Assembly (NCBI GenBank): GCA_902477645.1
Contig: CABSIA010000040.1
Span: 1 to 19,856 of the forward strand
DNA: 19,856 nt
Origin: an uncultured Prevotella sp.
Lineage (GTDB): Bacteria > Bacteroidota > Bacteroidia > Bacteroidales > Bacteroidaceae
Reading direction: 5' to 3'
The notes below the pieces were generated by a model. The model was not told the origin of the DNA and ran no database searches. It was given only the letters and a program-made list of their open reading frames with translations. A program made the position numbers and the translations under genes. Positions 1 through 9,100 of the stretch are shown in pieces (the stretch's first letter is position 1; every line of letters begins with the position of its first letter).

Positions 1-1118
1 CCCGCCACTTTTTCGATGTGGACTTCGTAAAACGCTACATCGACATAATGGCACTCCACAACCTCAACGCCCTACACTGGCACATCACCGATGACCAGGG
101 ATGGCGCATCGAGATGAAGAGACATCCCGAGCTCACAGAGGCAGGCTCCATACGCCCATGCACAGTGATAGGCAACAACTCACTACTCTACGACAACCAG
201 CCCTACGGCGGTTTCTACACCCAAGGACAGGCACGTGAGATTGTAAGATATGCCAAGGAGAGATACATCACCGTCATACCAGAGGTCGACATGCCCGGGC
301 ACATGCTCGCGGCTCTAAAGGCTTATCCCGAATTGGGATGCACAGGCGGGCCGTACGAGGTGGCGTGCGAATGGGGCGTTTTTGCCGATGTGCTCTGCCT
401 GGGCAACGAGAAAGTCTACTCGTTCTGCCAAGACGTACTCGATGAGCTAATGGACATTTTCCCGTCAGAATACATACATATCGGCGGCGACGAGGCGCCA
501 CGCTCAAGATGGACGGAATGTGGAAAATGCCAAGCAAAGGCCAAGAAGCTTGGACTAACTGCCAAAACCCTGCAGGGATATTTCACAAACCGCATAGAAA
601 AACACGTCAACTCGCACGGCCGACGGATAATAGGATGGGACGAGATACTTGAGGGCGAGATAAATCAGAGTGCCACTATTATGAGCTGGCGTGGCATCGG
701 ACCTGGAATTGAGGCAGCCAAGAAAGGACATGATGTTATTATGACACCCAACTCTTATCTATATTTCGACTATTACCAGACCGACGGACGGAAAGGAGGC
801 CCAATTCTCATCGGCGGCTATGTGCCTTTAAATAAGGTATACAGCCTTAACCCTGTCCCTGACGACATTCCTGCCGAATTGCGCAGCCATATTATAGGCG
901 TTCAGGCAAATCTGTGGACAGAGTACATAGCATACCCCTCGATTGTGGAGTATCAGCTGCTGCCACGTATGGCAGCATTGTCTGAGGTGCAGTGGACCAA
1001 CGGAGAAAAAGATTACGACGCTTTTTTGAAACGCCTCTCGCATCTAAGCGAGTTCTACAAGTTGTATGGGTATAAGACCGGCCCCTTCCCTTCTGTCCAA
1101 ACTCAGCCGAACCGCTAA
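1..1118 (+). CDS. GH20 beta-N-acetylhexosaminidase, 5'-truncated
   Basis: This is the C-terminal catalytic part of a family 20 glycoside hydrolase, which removes terminal N-acetylhexosamines from glycans by substrate-assisted catalysis. The frame is open from base 3 through the left edge and reads RHFFDVDFVKRYID, a typical family segment, so the GTG at 18 is internal and the true start lies outside the window. The family motif IHIGGDE is present, with the catalytic Asp-Glu pair encoded at 489-494. Further family signatures follow: GWDEILEG, MSWRG, a Tyr-rich FDYYQ stretch, QANLWTEY and LPRMAALSEVQW. The protein stops soon after the TIM barrel, with no C-terminal carbohydrate-binding module or sorting tail. 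In gut Bacteroidetes such enzymes are usually periplasmic or surface-exposed and act on mucin, N-glycans or chitobiose; here the signal peptide would be off-window. The exact substrate cannot be told. Confidence 0.95.
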   Translation, partial: RHFFDVDFVKRYIDIMALHNLNALHWHITDDQGWRIEMKRHPELTEAGSIRPCTVIGNNSLLYDNQPYGGFYTQGQAREIVRYAKERYITVIPEVDMPGHMLAALKAYPELGCTGGPYEVACEWGVFADVLCLGNEKVYSFCQDVLDELMDIFPSEYIHIGGDEAPRSRWTECGKCQAKAKKLGLTAKTLQGYFTNRIEKHVNSHGRRIIGWDEILEGEINQSATIMSWRGIGPGIEAAKKGHDVIMTPNSYLYFDYYQTDGRKGGPILIGGYVPLNKVYSLNPVPDDIPAELRSHIIGVQANLWTEYIAYPSIVEYQLLPRMAALSEVQWTNGEKDYDAFLKRLSHLSEFYKLYGYKTGPFPSVQTQPNR

Positions 1119-1201
1119 TCTGCCATAGGTCTCGTTTTCCTATGCAAAAAAACAAGGCGGAAAATTATTTATTCCAGTTTCGTATCATCAAGAAACATGC
1201 A

Positions 1202-1293
1202 AAAAAATGCAGCCGCTTGCATGTGCCGCCGCAACCGCTTACGATGTCACATGCAAGCGGTTGCATCAGCCATCGCAAGCGGCTGCATTTTTT
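1202..1293. terminator. Nested palindrome cluster, probable bidirectional terminator
   Basis: The outer arms 1202-1220 and 1275-1293 are perfect 19-bp inverse complements. They begin with five As and end with five Ts, so a stem followed by a U-run can form on either strand. Inside is a second pairing, 1207-1225 with 1248-1266 (18 of 19), and a third, 1231-1240 with 1255-1264 (10 of 10). The region lies between the convergent GH20 and ddh genes, where a shared terminator is expected. Termination is inferred; the symmetry is directly visible. Confidence 0.7.
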
Positions 1294-1381
1294 AGCGGTA
1301 TATGAAAGTGTTTTTTATTCTGAAAAGAAAATTATTCTGTTGCGCATACGAAATTGAAGCAATTCCACATGACAATGCAAC

Positions 1382-1401
1382 TACTGTAAAAAAAAACAGT
1401 A
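1382..1401 (-). terminator. Possible weak ddh terminator with homopolymer loop
   Basis: A 6-bp stem (1382-1387 with 1396-1401) encloses eight As, read as eight Us on the ddh transcript, only about 12 bp past the ddh stop codon. The U-run sits in the loop rather than after the stem, so it is not a classic terminator. Termination for ddh may rely instead on the larger palindrome cluster at 1202-1293. Confidence 0.3.
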
Positions 1402-1412
1402 CTTATATACCC

Positions 1413-2312
1413 CTAAACCAATGTTGAGATAATCTCCTCGCGCGATGCGGGCAACATGTCGATAACCGGGATTTCCGGCATGGTATAGCATCCTGGCTGC
1501 AGACGCATTGAGGCACGTGCCACGTTTACCAAAACCTGACCTGTGAGAGCCGGATTGTTGATGCTCATGTTAAACTCAAGACGCTGGTTTTGGGTTTTTC
1601 CGCTCACCCCCTTACGCACAAGGTTCACTCCGTGTCCCATATCCTGAACATCGTCTACCGACGCAACGGCAAAAACGTGTGTCTCGTCGTGAGAGAAATA
1701 TGGGTCTGCCTTTATGTCCTTTGTCACCTCATCGAGAGACGCACCGTCCTCAAGCTCCACGTAAACCATACGGCGGTGTATGCCCTCGCCGAGTGGAATA
1801 GTCATTGACAGAGCGTTCCTCACGCCCTTTTTTCCTTTTACGCAAACAGAGTGCCCCATCGACATGCCTGGACCAAAATTGGTATAAGTAAGTCCCTTTG
1901 GCGCAAGACTCTGCATAAGAACTCTCACGATAGAGTCGCTGCCCGGATCCCATCCAGCCGAAATCACACTGACGGTATTTGTCTGTTTGTTTATCGGCAT
2001 CATCTCTGTGCGGTAGTCGAGAATACCGGTATGGATATCAAAACTGTCAACAGTATTTATGCCCAAAGCGGTTATTGCCTTGGCATATTCCGGGCAACTG
2101 CGTGTCGGCGTGGCAAGAATAGCCACATCAACGTCCTTTAGCTTACTGATGTCGTCAACCACCTCATACCGAGCCAGCTCCTGTGGCTTATCCTTATCAC
2201 CCTGACGGCGTACTACGCCTGCCACTTCAAAGTCTGGGGCTGCCTCCAGAGCCTGAAGACTGAATTTTCCAATGTTGCCATAACCAACTACGGCTGCTCT
2301 GATTTTTTTCAT
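1413..2312 (-). CDS. ddh: meso-diaminopimelate D-dehydrogenase
   Basis: NADPH-dependent enzyme (EC 1.4.1.16) that reductively aminates L-2-amino-6-oxopimelate (tetrahydrodipicolinate) to meso-2,6-diaminopimelate in one step, supplying peptidoglycan and lysine synthesis; cytoplasmic. The N terminus carries the Rossmann motif VVGYGNIG (residues 8-15). Family landmarks include ATPTRSCPEYA (67-77), SAGWDPGSDS (118-127), the HVFAVASVDDVQDMGHG stretch (212-228) and NMSINNPALTGQVLVNVARA (248-267). The frame extends to a TTG at 2318 (reading MF before MKK), but I chose the ATG at 2312: it gives MKKIRAAVVGYG and 299 residues, the usual length for Bacteroidales Ddh. It is divergent from ruvA and convergent with the GH20 gene, so it is probably monocistronic. 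A Bacteroidetes -7 element lies upstream at 2375-2382. Confidence 0.96.
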   Translation of the reverse strand: MKKIRAAVVGYGNIGKFSLQALEAAPDFEVAGVVRRQGDKDKPQELARYEVVDDISKLKDVDVAILATPTRSCPEYAKAITALGINTVDSFDIHTGILDYRTEMMPINKQTNTVSVISAGWDPGSDSIVRVLMQSLAPKGLTYTNFGPGMSMGHSVCVKGKKGVRNALSMTIPLGEGIHRRMVYVELEDGASLDEVTKDIKADPYFSHDETHVFAVASVDDVQDMGHGVNLVRKGVSGKTQNQRLEFNMSINNPALTGQVLVNVARASMRLQPGCYTMPEIPVIDMLPASREEIISTLV

Positions 2313-2374
2313 AAACAATTACTTTTTGTGTTTGTTATTTTGTCTTTTAGTTGCTGATATTTGCTATCAGACTG

Positions 2375-2382
2375 CAAAATTA
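2375..2382 (-). promoter_or_regulatory. Candidate ddh promoter, -7 element
   Basis: Read on the minus strand this is TAATTTTG, an exact match to the Bacteroidetes -7 consensus TAnnTTTG. The best -33 candidate is CTTG at 2399-2402 (3 of 4) with a 16-nt spacer, shorter than usual. The predicted transcript leader of about 55 nt contains a small hairpin, 2354-2359 with 2365-2370. Confidence 0.5.
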
Positions 2383-2426
2383 CACTTTTTCATTGAAACA
2401 AGTTATAAAATGACAGATATTTTTAA

Positions 2427-2449
2427 GTTAACGAGTTGACAAGTCAACT
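2427..2449. promoter_or_regulatory. Possible operator: symmetric motif in ddh-ruvA divergent region
   Basis: AGTTGAC (2434-2440) and GTCAACT (2443-2449) are perfect inverse complements two bases apart. A GTTAAC palindrome (2427-2432) sits immediately before them and resembles a third half-site. The spot lies upstream of both divergent genes, where a regulator could bind. No regulator is encoded in the window, so its function is only a suggestion. Confidence 0.3.
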
Positions 2450-2490
2450 AAAATATACACACATGCACAATAAAATCCGGCCATGTTGCG

Positions 2491-2498
2491 TTATTTTG
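2491..2498 (+). promoter_or_regulatory. Weak candidate -7 element for ruvA-sprA
   Basis: TTATTTTG matches the TAnnTTTG consensus at all but the second base, and lies about 30 bp before the ruvA start. No TTTG is present at the expected -33 distance. It is the closest match on the plus strand in this intergenic region, but the support is poor. Confidence 0.22.
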
Positions 2499-2527
2499 TC
2501 GTATATATACAAATTTAAGATTGAAAA

Positions 2528-3145
2528 ATGATAGAATACATCAGGGGCGAACTGGCTGAGCTTACCCCCGCAATGGCTGTCGTAGAGGCTGCCGGGGTAG
2601 GATACGCGCTCAACATTTCGCTTAATACTTATAGTGGCATACAAGGGAAAAAAGAAGTAAAACTGTATGTACACGAGGCTCTGCAGACTGGCGGACGCGA
2701 CGATTCGTACACACTTTTCGGATTCGCCTCCAAGCAGGAGCGCGACCTTTACCGCATGCTCATAACCGTGAGCGGAGTCGGCGGCAACACAGCACGCATG
2801 ATTTTGTCGAGTCTGTCGCCAAAAGAGGTGTGCAACGCCATTGCAGGCAGCGACGAGCGGTTGCTGAAAGGCGTGAAAGGCATAGGCCTGAAAACAGCAC
2901 AGCGCATCATCGTTGACCTGAAAGACAAGGTGGTTGCGAGCGGAATTGCCGACGAAATTCACGCTGGCGGAAACACACAGGCCGCAACTTTCGACACAAG
3001 CGTAAAAGACGAGGCTGTAGGTGCCCTTACCATGCTCGGCTTCTCGCCCGCGCCAAGCGCGAAGGTCGTGCAGCAGATTTTGACAGCCAACCCCACAATG
3101 CCTGTGGAAATGGTTGTGAAAGAGGCTCTGAAAATGATAAAATAA
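2528..3145 (+). CDS. ruvA: Holliday junction branch migration protein RuvA
   Basis: RuvA binds four-way DNA junctions as a tetramer and loads the RuvB helicase, driving branch migration for RuvC cleavage in recombinational repair. The 205-residue protein has the normal family length. The N-terminal OB-fold starts MIEYIRGEL and includes GVGYALNIS and YTLFGFASKQERDLYRMLI (61-79). Two helix-hairpin-helix motifs follow, around VSGVGGNTARMIL (81-93) and VKGIGLKTAQRIIVDL (116-131). The C-terminal domain III (about 158-205), which contacts RuvB, includes EAVGALTMLGFSP. The ATG at 2528 fits the family start. sprA follows after 15 bp, so the two are probably co-transcribed; ruvA-sprA adjacency is common in Bacteroidetes genomes although the functions are unrelated. 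Confidence 0.97.
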   Translation: MIEYIRGELAELTPAMAVVEAAGVGYALNISLNTYSGIQGKKEVKLYVHEALQTGGRDDSYTLFGFASKQERDLYRMLITVSGVGGNTARMILSSLSPKEVCNAIAGSDERLLKGVKGIGLKTAQRIIVDLKDKVVASGIADEIHAGGNTQAATFDTSVKDEAVGALTMLGFSPAPSAKVVQQILTANPTMPVEMVVKEALKMIK

Positions 3146-3160
3146 CAAAAAACTGACAAG

Positions 3161-6100
3161 ATGAGCACATTCAGGAGAAAGACACTTACCCTCATTTTGC
3201 TTGCTGCCATGGCGGTGAGCTATGCCCTTGGCGTGTCTGTATTCCAGGATGTCAGAACCAACCGCCAGCCTCAGCAAGGGCAACAGGCAAACAACAGAAA
3301 CCAGAAAGGCAACGACAACAAAAACGCCGCACTGGAGTTGATCATCGACACAGACTCAATTCCCGACTCGCTGCTGCACCCACGCTGGCGAATTCAGCGC
3401 ACCACGCCTATAACTGTCGACGACATAGGGCACAGTGCCATCGACCTGCAACGCCCGGAGAACATAAAATACGACATTGAATACAACGACACCTTAGACC
3501 GCTATGTTGTCGGGACAAAAATAGGCGGAACATGGGTTAACGCGCCTATAATGATGACTCCCGAGGAATATCAGAAATGGAGCGAGACACAGGCCCGCAA
3601 CGAGTTTTTCCGTGATAAGAACGACGAGATTTACAAGGCCAAGGGAAAAGAGAAGTTCGACTTCTCCGACATGCACTTCGACCTTGGGCCGGCAGAGAAG
3701 ATTTTCGGCCCCGGAGGTGTGCGCATAAAGACTCAGGGAACAGCCGAGCTAAAATTTGGAGCCACGCTGAAAAACATAGACAACCCGTCGCTGCCCATCA
3801 GAAACCGCAAGACCACCACAATGGACTTCGACGAGAAGATAAACCTCAACGTCAACGGAAAAGTGGGCGACAAGGTTAACATGAACCTCAACTACAACAC
3901 CGATGCGACCTTCGACTGGGACACGCAAAACATGAAGCTGAAGTACGACGGCAAAGAGGATGAGATTATAAAACTCGTTGAGGGCGGTAACGTCTCGTTC
4001 CCCAGCAACTCATCGCTGGTGACAGGTGCCAGTGCGCTGTTCGGCATAAGAACCGACATGCAATTTGGCAAACTAAAACTGCAGACGGTGGTTTCGCAGA
4101 AAAAGGCGTCATCGAAAAGTGTATCGTCGAAAGGCGGTGTGCAGCTTACCCCATTCGAGATAAACGTAGCCGACTACGAGGAAAACCGCCACTTCTTCTT
4201 GGCACAATATTTCCGCGACCGCTACGATGCGGGAATGAAGACATTGCCAAACCTCACGACTGGCGTTACGATAAACCGCGTGGAGGTTTGGGTGACAAAC
4301 AAGACTGGTACCACAACAAACACCCGAAACATAATAGCGCTGACCGACCTCGGCGAAAGCTCACGGATAAGCAACCCGATGTGGCAGCCGACGGGTATTG
4401 CCGTGCCGTCGAATAACTCTAACTCTGAGTATTCGCAGATGGCGGGGCAATATGCCGACGCCCGTAACATCGACATGACGAGTACTGTGCTCGACGGAAT
4501 TTCAGGATTTACAGGCGGTGCCGACTACGAGAAACTTCAGAGCGCGCGGTTGTTGAGCAGCAGCGAATATACCGTGAACAACGCTCTTGGCTACATTTCG
4601 CTGAAAACTACGCTGAACACCGACCAGGTTTTGGCAGTCGCCTTCGAATACACATACGGAGGCACAACTTATCAGGTGGGCGAGTTCGCCTCCGACATCA
4701 CTGACGTAAGCAAGGCACTGTTTGTGAAATCGCTGAAAAACACCGGCAACAGCCCACGGCAGGGAAACTGGGGACTGATGATGAAAAACGTATACGCACT
4801 GGCATCAAGCGTTCAGAAAGAGAAATTCCGCCTCGACGTGAAATATCAGAGCGACACGGCAGGCGTATATCTCACCTATATTCCAGAGCAACAGGTTAAG
4901 GACCAGACCCTTATAAAGGTTCTTGGCGCCGACCGGCTCGACAACAACAACAAAGCCCACCCCAACGGATATTTTGACTATGTGGAGGGCTACACTGTGT
5001 CGAACGGAAGGGTGTTCTTCCCCGCAGCAGAGCCATTCGGAAATTATCTGAAAAACTATCTGCTGTCGAAGGGCGTATCAGAGCAGAAAGCCAACCAGTA
5101 TGCCTTCACCGAGCTTTACGACTCAACAAAAACCATGGCACGGCAGATTGCCGAGAAAAACAAATATGTGCTAATGGGACAATACCGGGGCTCATCTGCC
5201 AACGTTATCTCGCTCGGTGCAATAAACGTTCCGCAAGGCTCTGTAGTGGTGACGGCAGGCGGCGTGACGCTCACAGAAGGCTCTGACTATACCGTAGACT
5301 ACAATGCCGGCGAGGTTAGAATTTTGAACCAGAGCATCATAGATGCCGGAACATCCATCAACGTCTCGTCAGAAAGCCAAAGCGACTACTCACAAGAACG
5401 CAAGACCATGTTCGGTATAAACTGGGAATACGATTTCTCAAAGAATTTCCAACTCTCGGGTACATTGCAACATTTGTCGGAACAGGCGCTGACCACAAAA
5501 GTGGCAATGGGAAACGAGCCGCTGAACAACACTATATTTGGCTTGAACCTAAACTGGAAGACAGAGAGCCAATGGCTCACGAACCTGCTGGACAAGCTGC
5601 CGGGACTGCATCTCACGCAGCCCTCCTCAATCTCGTTCACAGGAGAATTTGCAAAACTTTTTGCCGGACAAAGCCGTGGCACTCAGGACAATGCCTCATA
5701 CATTGACGATTTCGAGAACAACACCACGAAACTTGACGTTTCCACACCTACATCGTGGATATTGTCGAGTGTGCCTACAATGTTCTCGGAGAGCAGCGAC
5801 AAAACGGGGCTGACAAGCGGATTCCGCCGCTCGCAAATGGCATGGTACAACATCGACCCGCTGTTTACCCGCCGTTCGTCATCGCTAACTCCAAGCCATA
5901 TCAAGAACGACCTCGACCAGCTCTCAAACCACTATGTAAGAGAAGTTTACGTGCGTGAGCTTTATCCCAACCGTGACCAAAGCAGCTACAGCGGAGCCAC
6001 GGCGACACTGCCAATTCTGAACATTGCCTACTACCCCAACGAGAGAGGTCCGTACAACTTCAGCACCGATGTCGACAACAACGGCATGCTGCAAAACCCG

Positions 6101-9100
6101 ACAACGCATTGGGGAGGCATGATGAGGAAACTCGACACCAACGATTTTGAGACAGCCAACATAGAGTATCTCGAGTTTTGGCTCATGGACCCATTCATCT
6201 ACACCAACGAGCAGGCAAACGCCAACGAGTATGGCGGTGACTTCTACATAAATCTCGGTGAGGTGTCGGAAGACATTCTGCGCGACGGAAAGAAATTTTA
6301 CGAAAGCGGAATGCCAGTCGACGGCTCAAACAGTTTTGTCACCACTCAATGGGGAAAAATTCCGACACAGTCTACCGTCACCTACGCATTTGCCACAACA
6401 AGCGGCAGCCGCGCATTGCAGGATGTGGGCTACAACGGACTTAACGACGATGAGGAGCGCACGTTCGAGAGCTACCAGCAGTATCTTACAGAAATGCAGG
6501 GCAAGGTGAACGCCGCCGTCTGGGACTCTATCTACAACGACCCCGCAAACGACAACTACCACTATTTCCGCGGCTCAGACTACGACCAGATGGAGGCTCC
6601 AATTCTGCGCCGCTACAAACACATAAACAATCCTCAGGGAAACTCGCCCGACTCTGACAACCGTCGGGAAAACTACGATACATCGTACAAGACAACTCCC
6701 GACGTGGAGGACATAAACCAAGACTACACGCTAAACGAGTATGAGAAGTATTTCCAGTACCACGTAAGCGTCAGACCGCAAGATCTTGTCGTAGGCCAGA
6801 ACCACATCGTTGACAAGCGTGTGTACAATGCTCCGCTGCGTAATGGCGACGAGGAGCACAACACCACAACATGGTATCAGTTCCGCATTCCGCTCAGAGA
6901 ATTTAACGACAAGGTAGGAAACATCAACGACTTTACGAGCATCCGCTTTATGCGTATGTTCCTCACAGGGTTCCGCCATCCCATCGTTATGCGTTTCGGC
7001 AGCCTCGACCTTGTGCGTGGCGAATGGCGCATCTACGAGCAAAATCTCGACAACTCAACAGCAGGCAGCGGAACAATGTCGACAGCTGCTGTAAACATCG
7101 AGGAGAACAACGACAAAACACCAGTAAACTACGTGTTGCCACCGGGAATACGCCGTGAACAAGACCCCACACAGCCTCAGCTTACAGAGTCTAACGAGCA
7201 GGCTCTGTCAATGACACTCAAAGACCTCTCGGCAGGCGAGGCTAAATGTATTTATAAAAACACGGCTCTCGACCTCAGACAATACCGCCGCATGCAGATG
7301 TTTGTTCACGCCAACGCCTTGGAGCACGATGTGACAAATCTCGGCGACGACCAGCTGGCGGTGTTCATCCGACTTGGCAGCGACTACAAGAGCAACTACT
7401 ACGAGTATGAGGTGCCACTGAAACTCACAGCTCCGGGACTTTATGACAAATATCTGCTCAACGACTGCAAACTTGTGTGGCCCGAGGAGAACATGGTTGA
7501 TATTCCGCTCAACCTTTTCACAAAATTGAAAAAAGAGCGCAATCAGGCAAAAGCCAACGGCACGGCATCTTACAACCGCAGCTATAGCGCATACGACGAA
7601 TCGCAGCCAAAGAACAAGATTACCGTTATGGGTAATCCTACACTTGGCGAGATTAAGACGGTAGTGATTGGTGTAAGAAATCTTGCATCGGGCAACAAGA
7701 GCGGCGAGGTGTGGATAAACGAATTGCGACTGAAAGAATATGAGAACAGCGGCGGTTGGGCCGCTCAGGGAAACCTTAACGTGCAGTTGTCTGACTTCGG
7801 CACCGTAAACGTACAGGGCAAATATGTGTCGCAGGGCTTCGGCGGACTGGAACAGGGCGTGGCAGAGCGCACCACCGATGACACAGGCAACTATTCTGTA
7901 ACAACAAACTTTGACCTCGGAAAGTTCTTCCCCGACAAGGCAAAGGTCTCTATCCCACTCTACTATTCTGTGACAAAAGAGAAGATTTCGCCAAAATTCA
8001 ATCCTCTCGACAACGATATGCTACTCGACGATGCATTGGAGTCGGCAGGCTCAAAACATGAGCGCGACTCTATAGAGAGCATCGCCGTGACAAAGACCAC
8101 ACAGACAAACTTCTCGCTATCGAACGTGAAGGTTGGAATACAGACCAAACGGCATCCGATGCCATACGACCCCGCAAACTTCTCGTTCTCGTACAGCCAC
8201 TCGCACAACCACTCGTCTGGCGAGACTACCGTTTATGAGAACGAGGACAACTGGCGTGGTGCGATGAACTATGCGTGGACACCTGTCTACAAGCCTTTGG
8301 AGCCTTTCAAGAAGATTAAGTCGAAAAGCAAATGGTTCGACATTCTGAAAAAATTCGGTTTCAACTGGCTGCCACAGAGCGTGGGCTTCAACACCGAGAT
8401 AACACGCAGCTACTACGAGTTGCAGGAACGCGACATGGAGTCGGCAGAAGGCAACAAACTGCCACTGACATTCAGCGAGCAGTTCCTCTGGAACCGCGAT
8501 TTTAATATCCGCTGGGACCTGACAAAGAATCTGCATGCAAACTTCCAGAGTGCGACGCATGCCGAGATTGAGGAGCCATATACCCCAATCAACAAAGACC
8601 TATACCCCGACAGATATCAGGCATGGAAAGACTCTGTGAAAACAAGTCTGAAAAACTTTGGCAAACCGCTGAACTACAACCAGACATTCCAAGCATCGTA
8701 CCAGCTGCCGCTCAACCTGCTGCCGATATTCAGCTGGATAAATGCCGATGCGTCATATAACGCCACATACCAGTGGGTTAGAGGCTCTGACCTCGAAGAC
8801 GGAACCACGCTCGGCAATACAATAACATCGAACAGAAATCTGAACCTCAACTCTACGCTGAACCTCGAGAAACTGTACAACATGGTACCGTTCCTCAAGG
8901 CCACAAACGACAAGTTCAACAAAGAAAAATCACGCAACGAACTGAACAAAATAAGACAAAACAAACAGAAACAAAAAGAAGCTGAAAAGAAAAAGAAAGA
9001 GGAAGAGGCAAAGAAAAAAGCAGAGGAAGAGAAAAACGGCAAAGACGGCGACAGCAAAATAAGCGCTAAAGACGACAAAAAAGCGCAGCAGCAAAAAGCA

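Noticed and set aside
18..20. GTG as the start codon of the GH20 gene.
   Set aside because: The frame upstream stays open to the left edge and encodes family-typical residues (RHFFD), so the GTG is an internal valine.
1202..1293. The repeated palindromic units considered as a CRISPR array.
   Set aside because: Units are in alternating orientation, only about 10-19 bp, without regular spacers, and no cas gene is present.
1142..1357. A 71-codon plus-strand frame in the GH20-ddh intergenic region.
   Set aside because: It runs through the nested palindromes and its sequence simply translates them. No promoter or homologous protein is apparent.
2444..3283. A 279-codon minus-strand frame covering ruvA.
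   Set aside because: It is antisense to the whole of ruvA, shows no family resemblance, and is rich in Cys and His as expected of a shadow frame.
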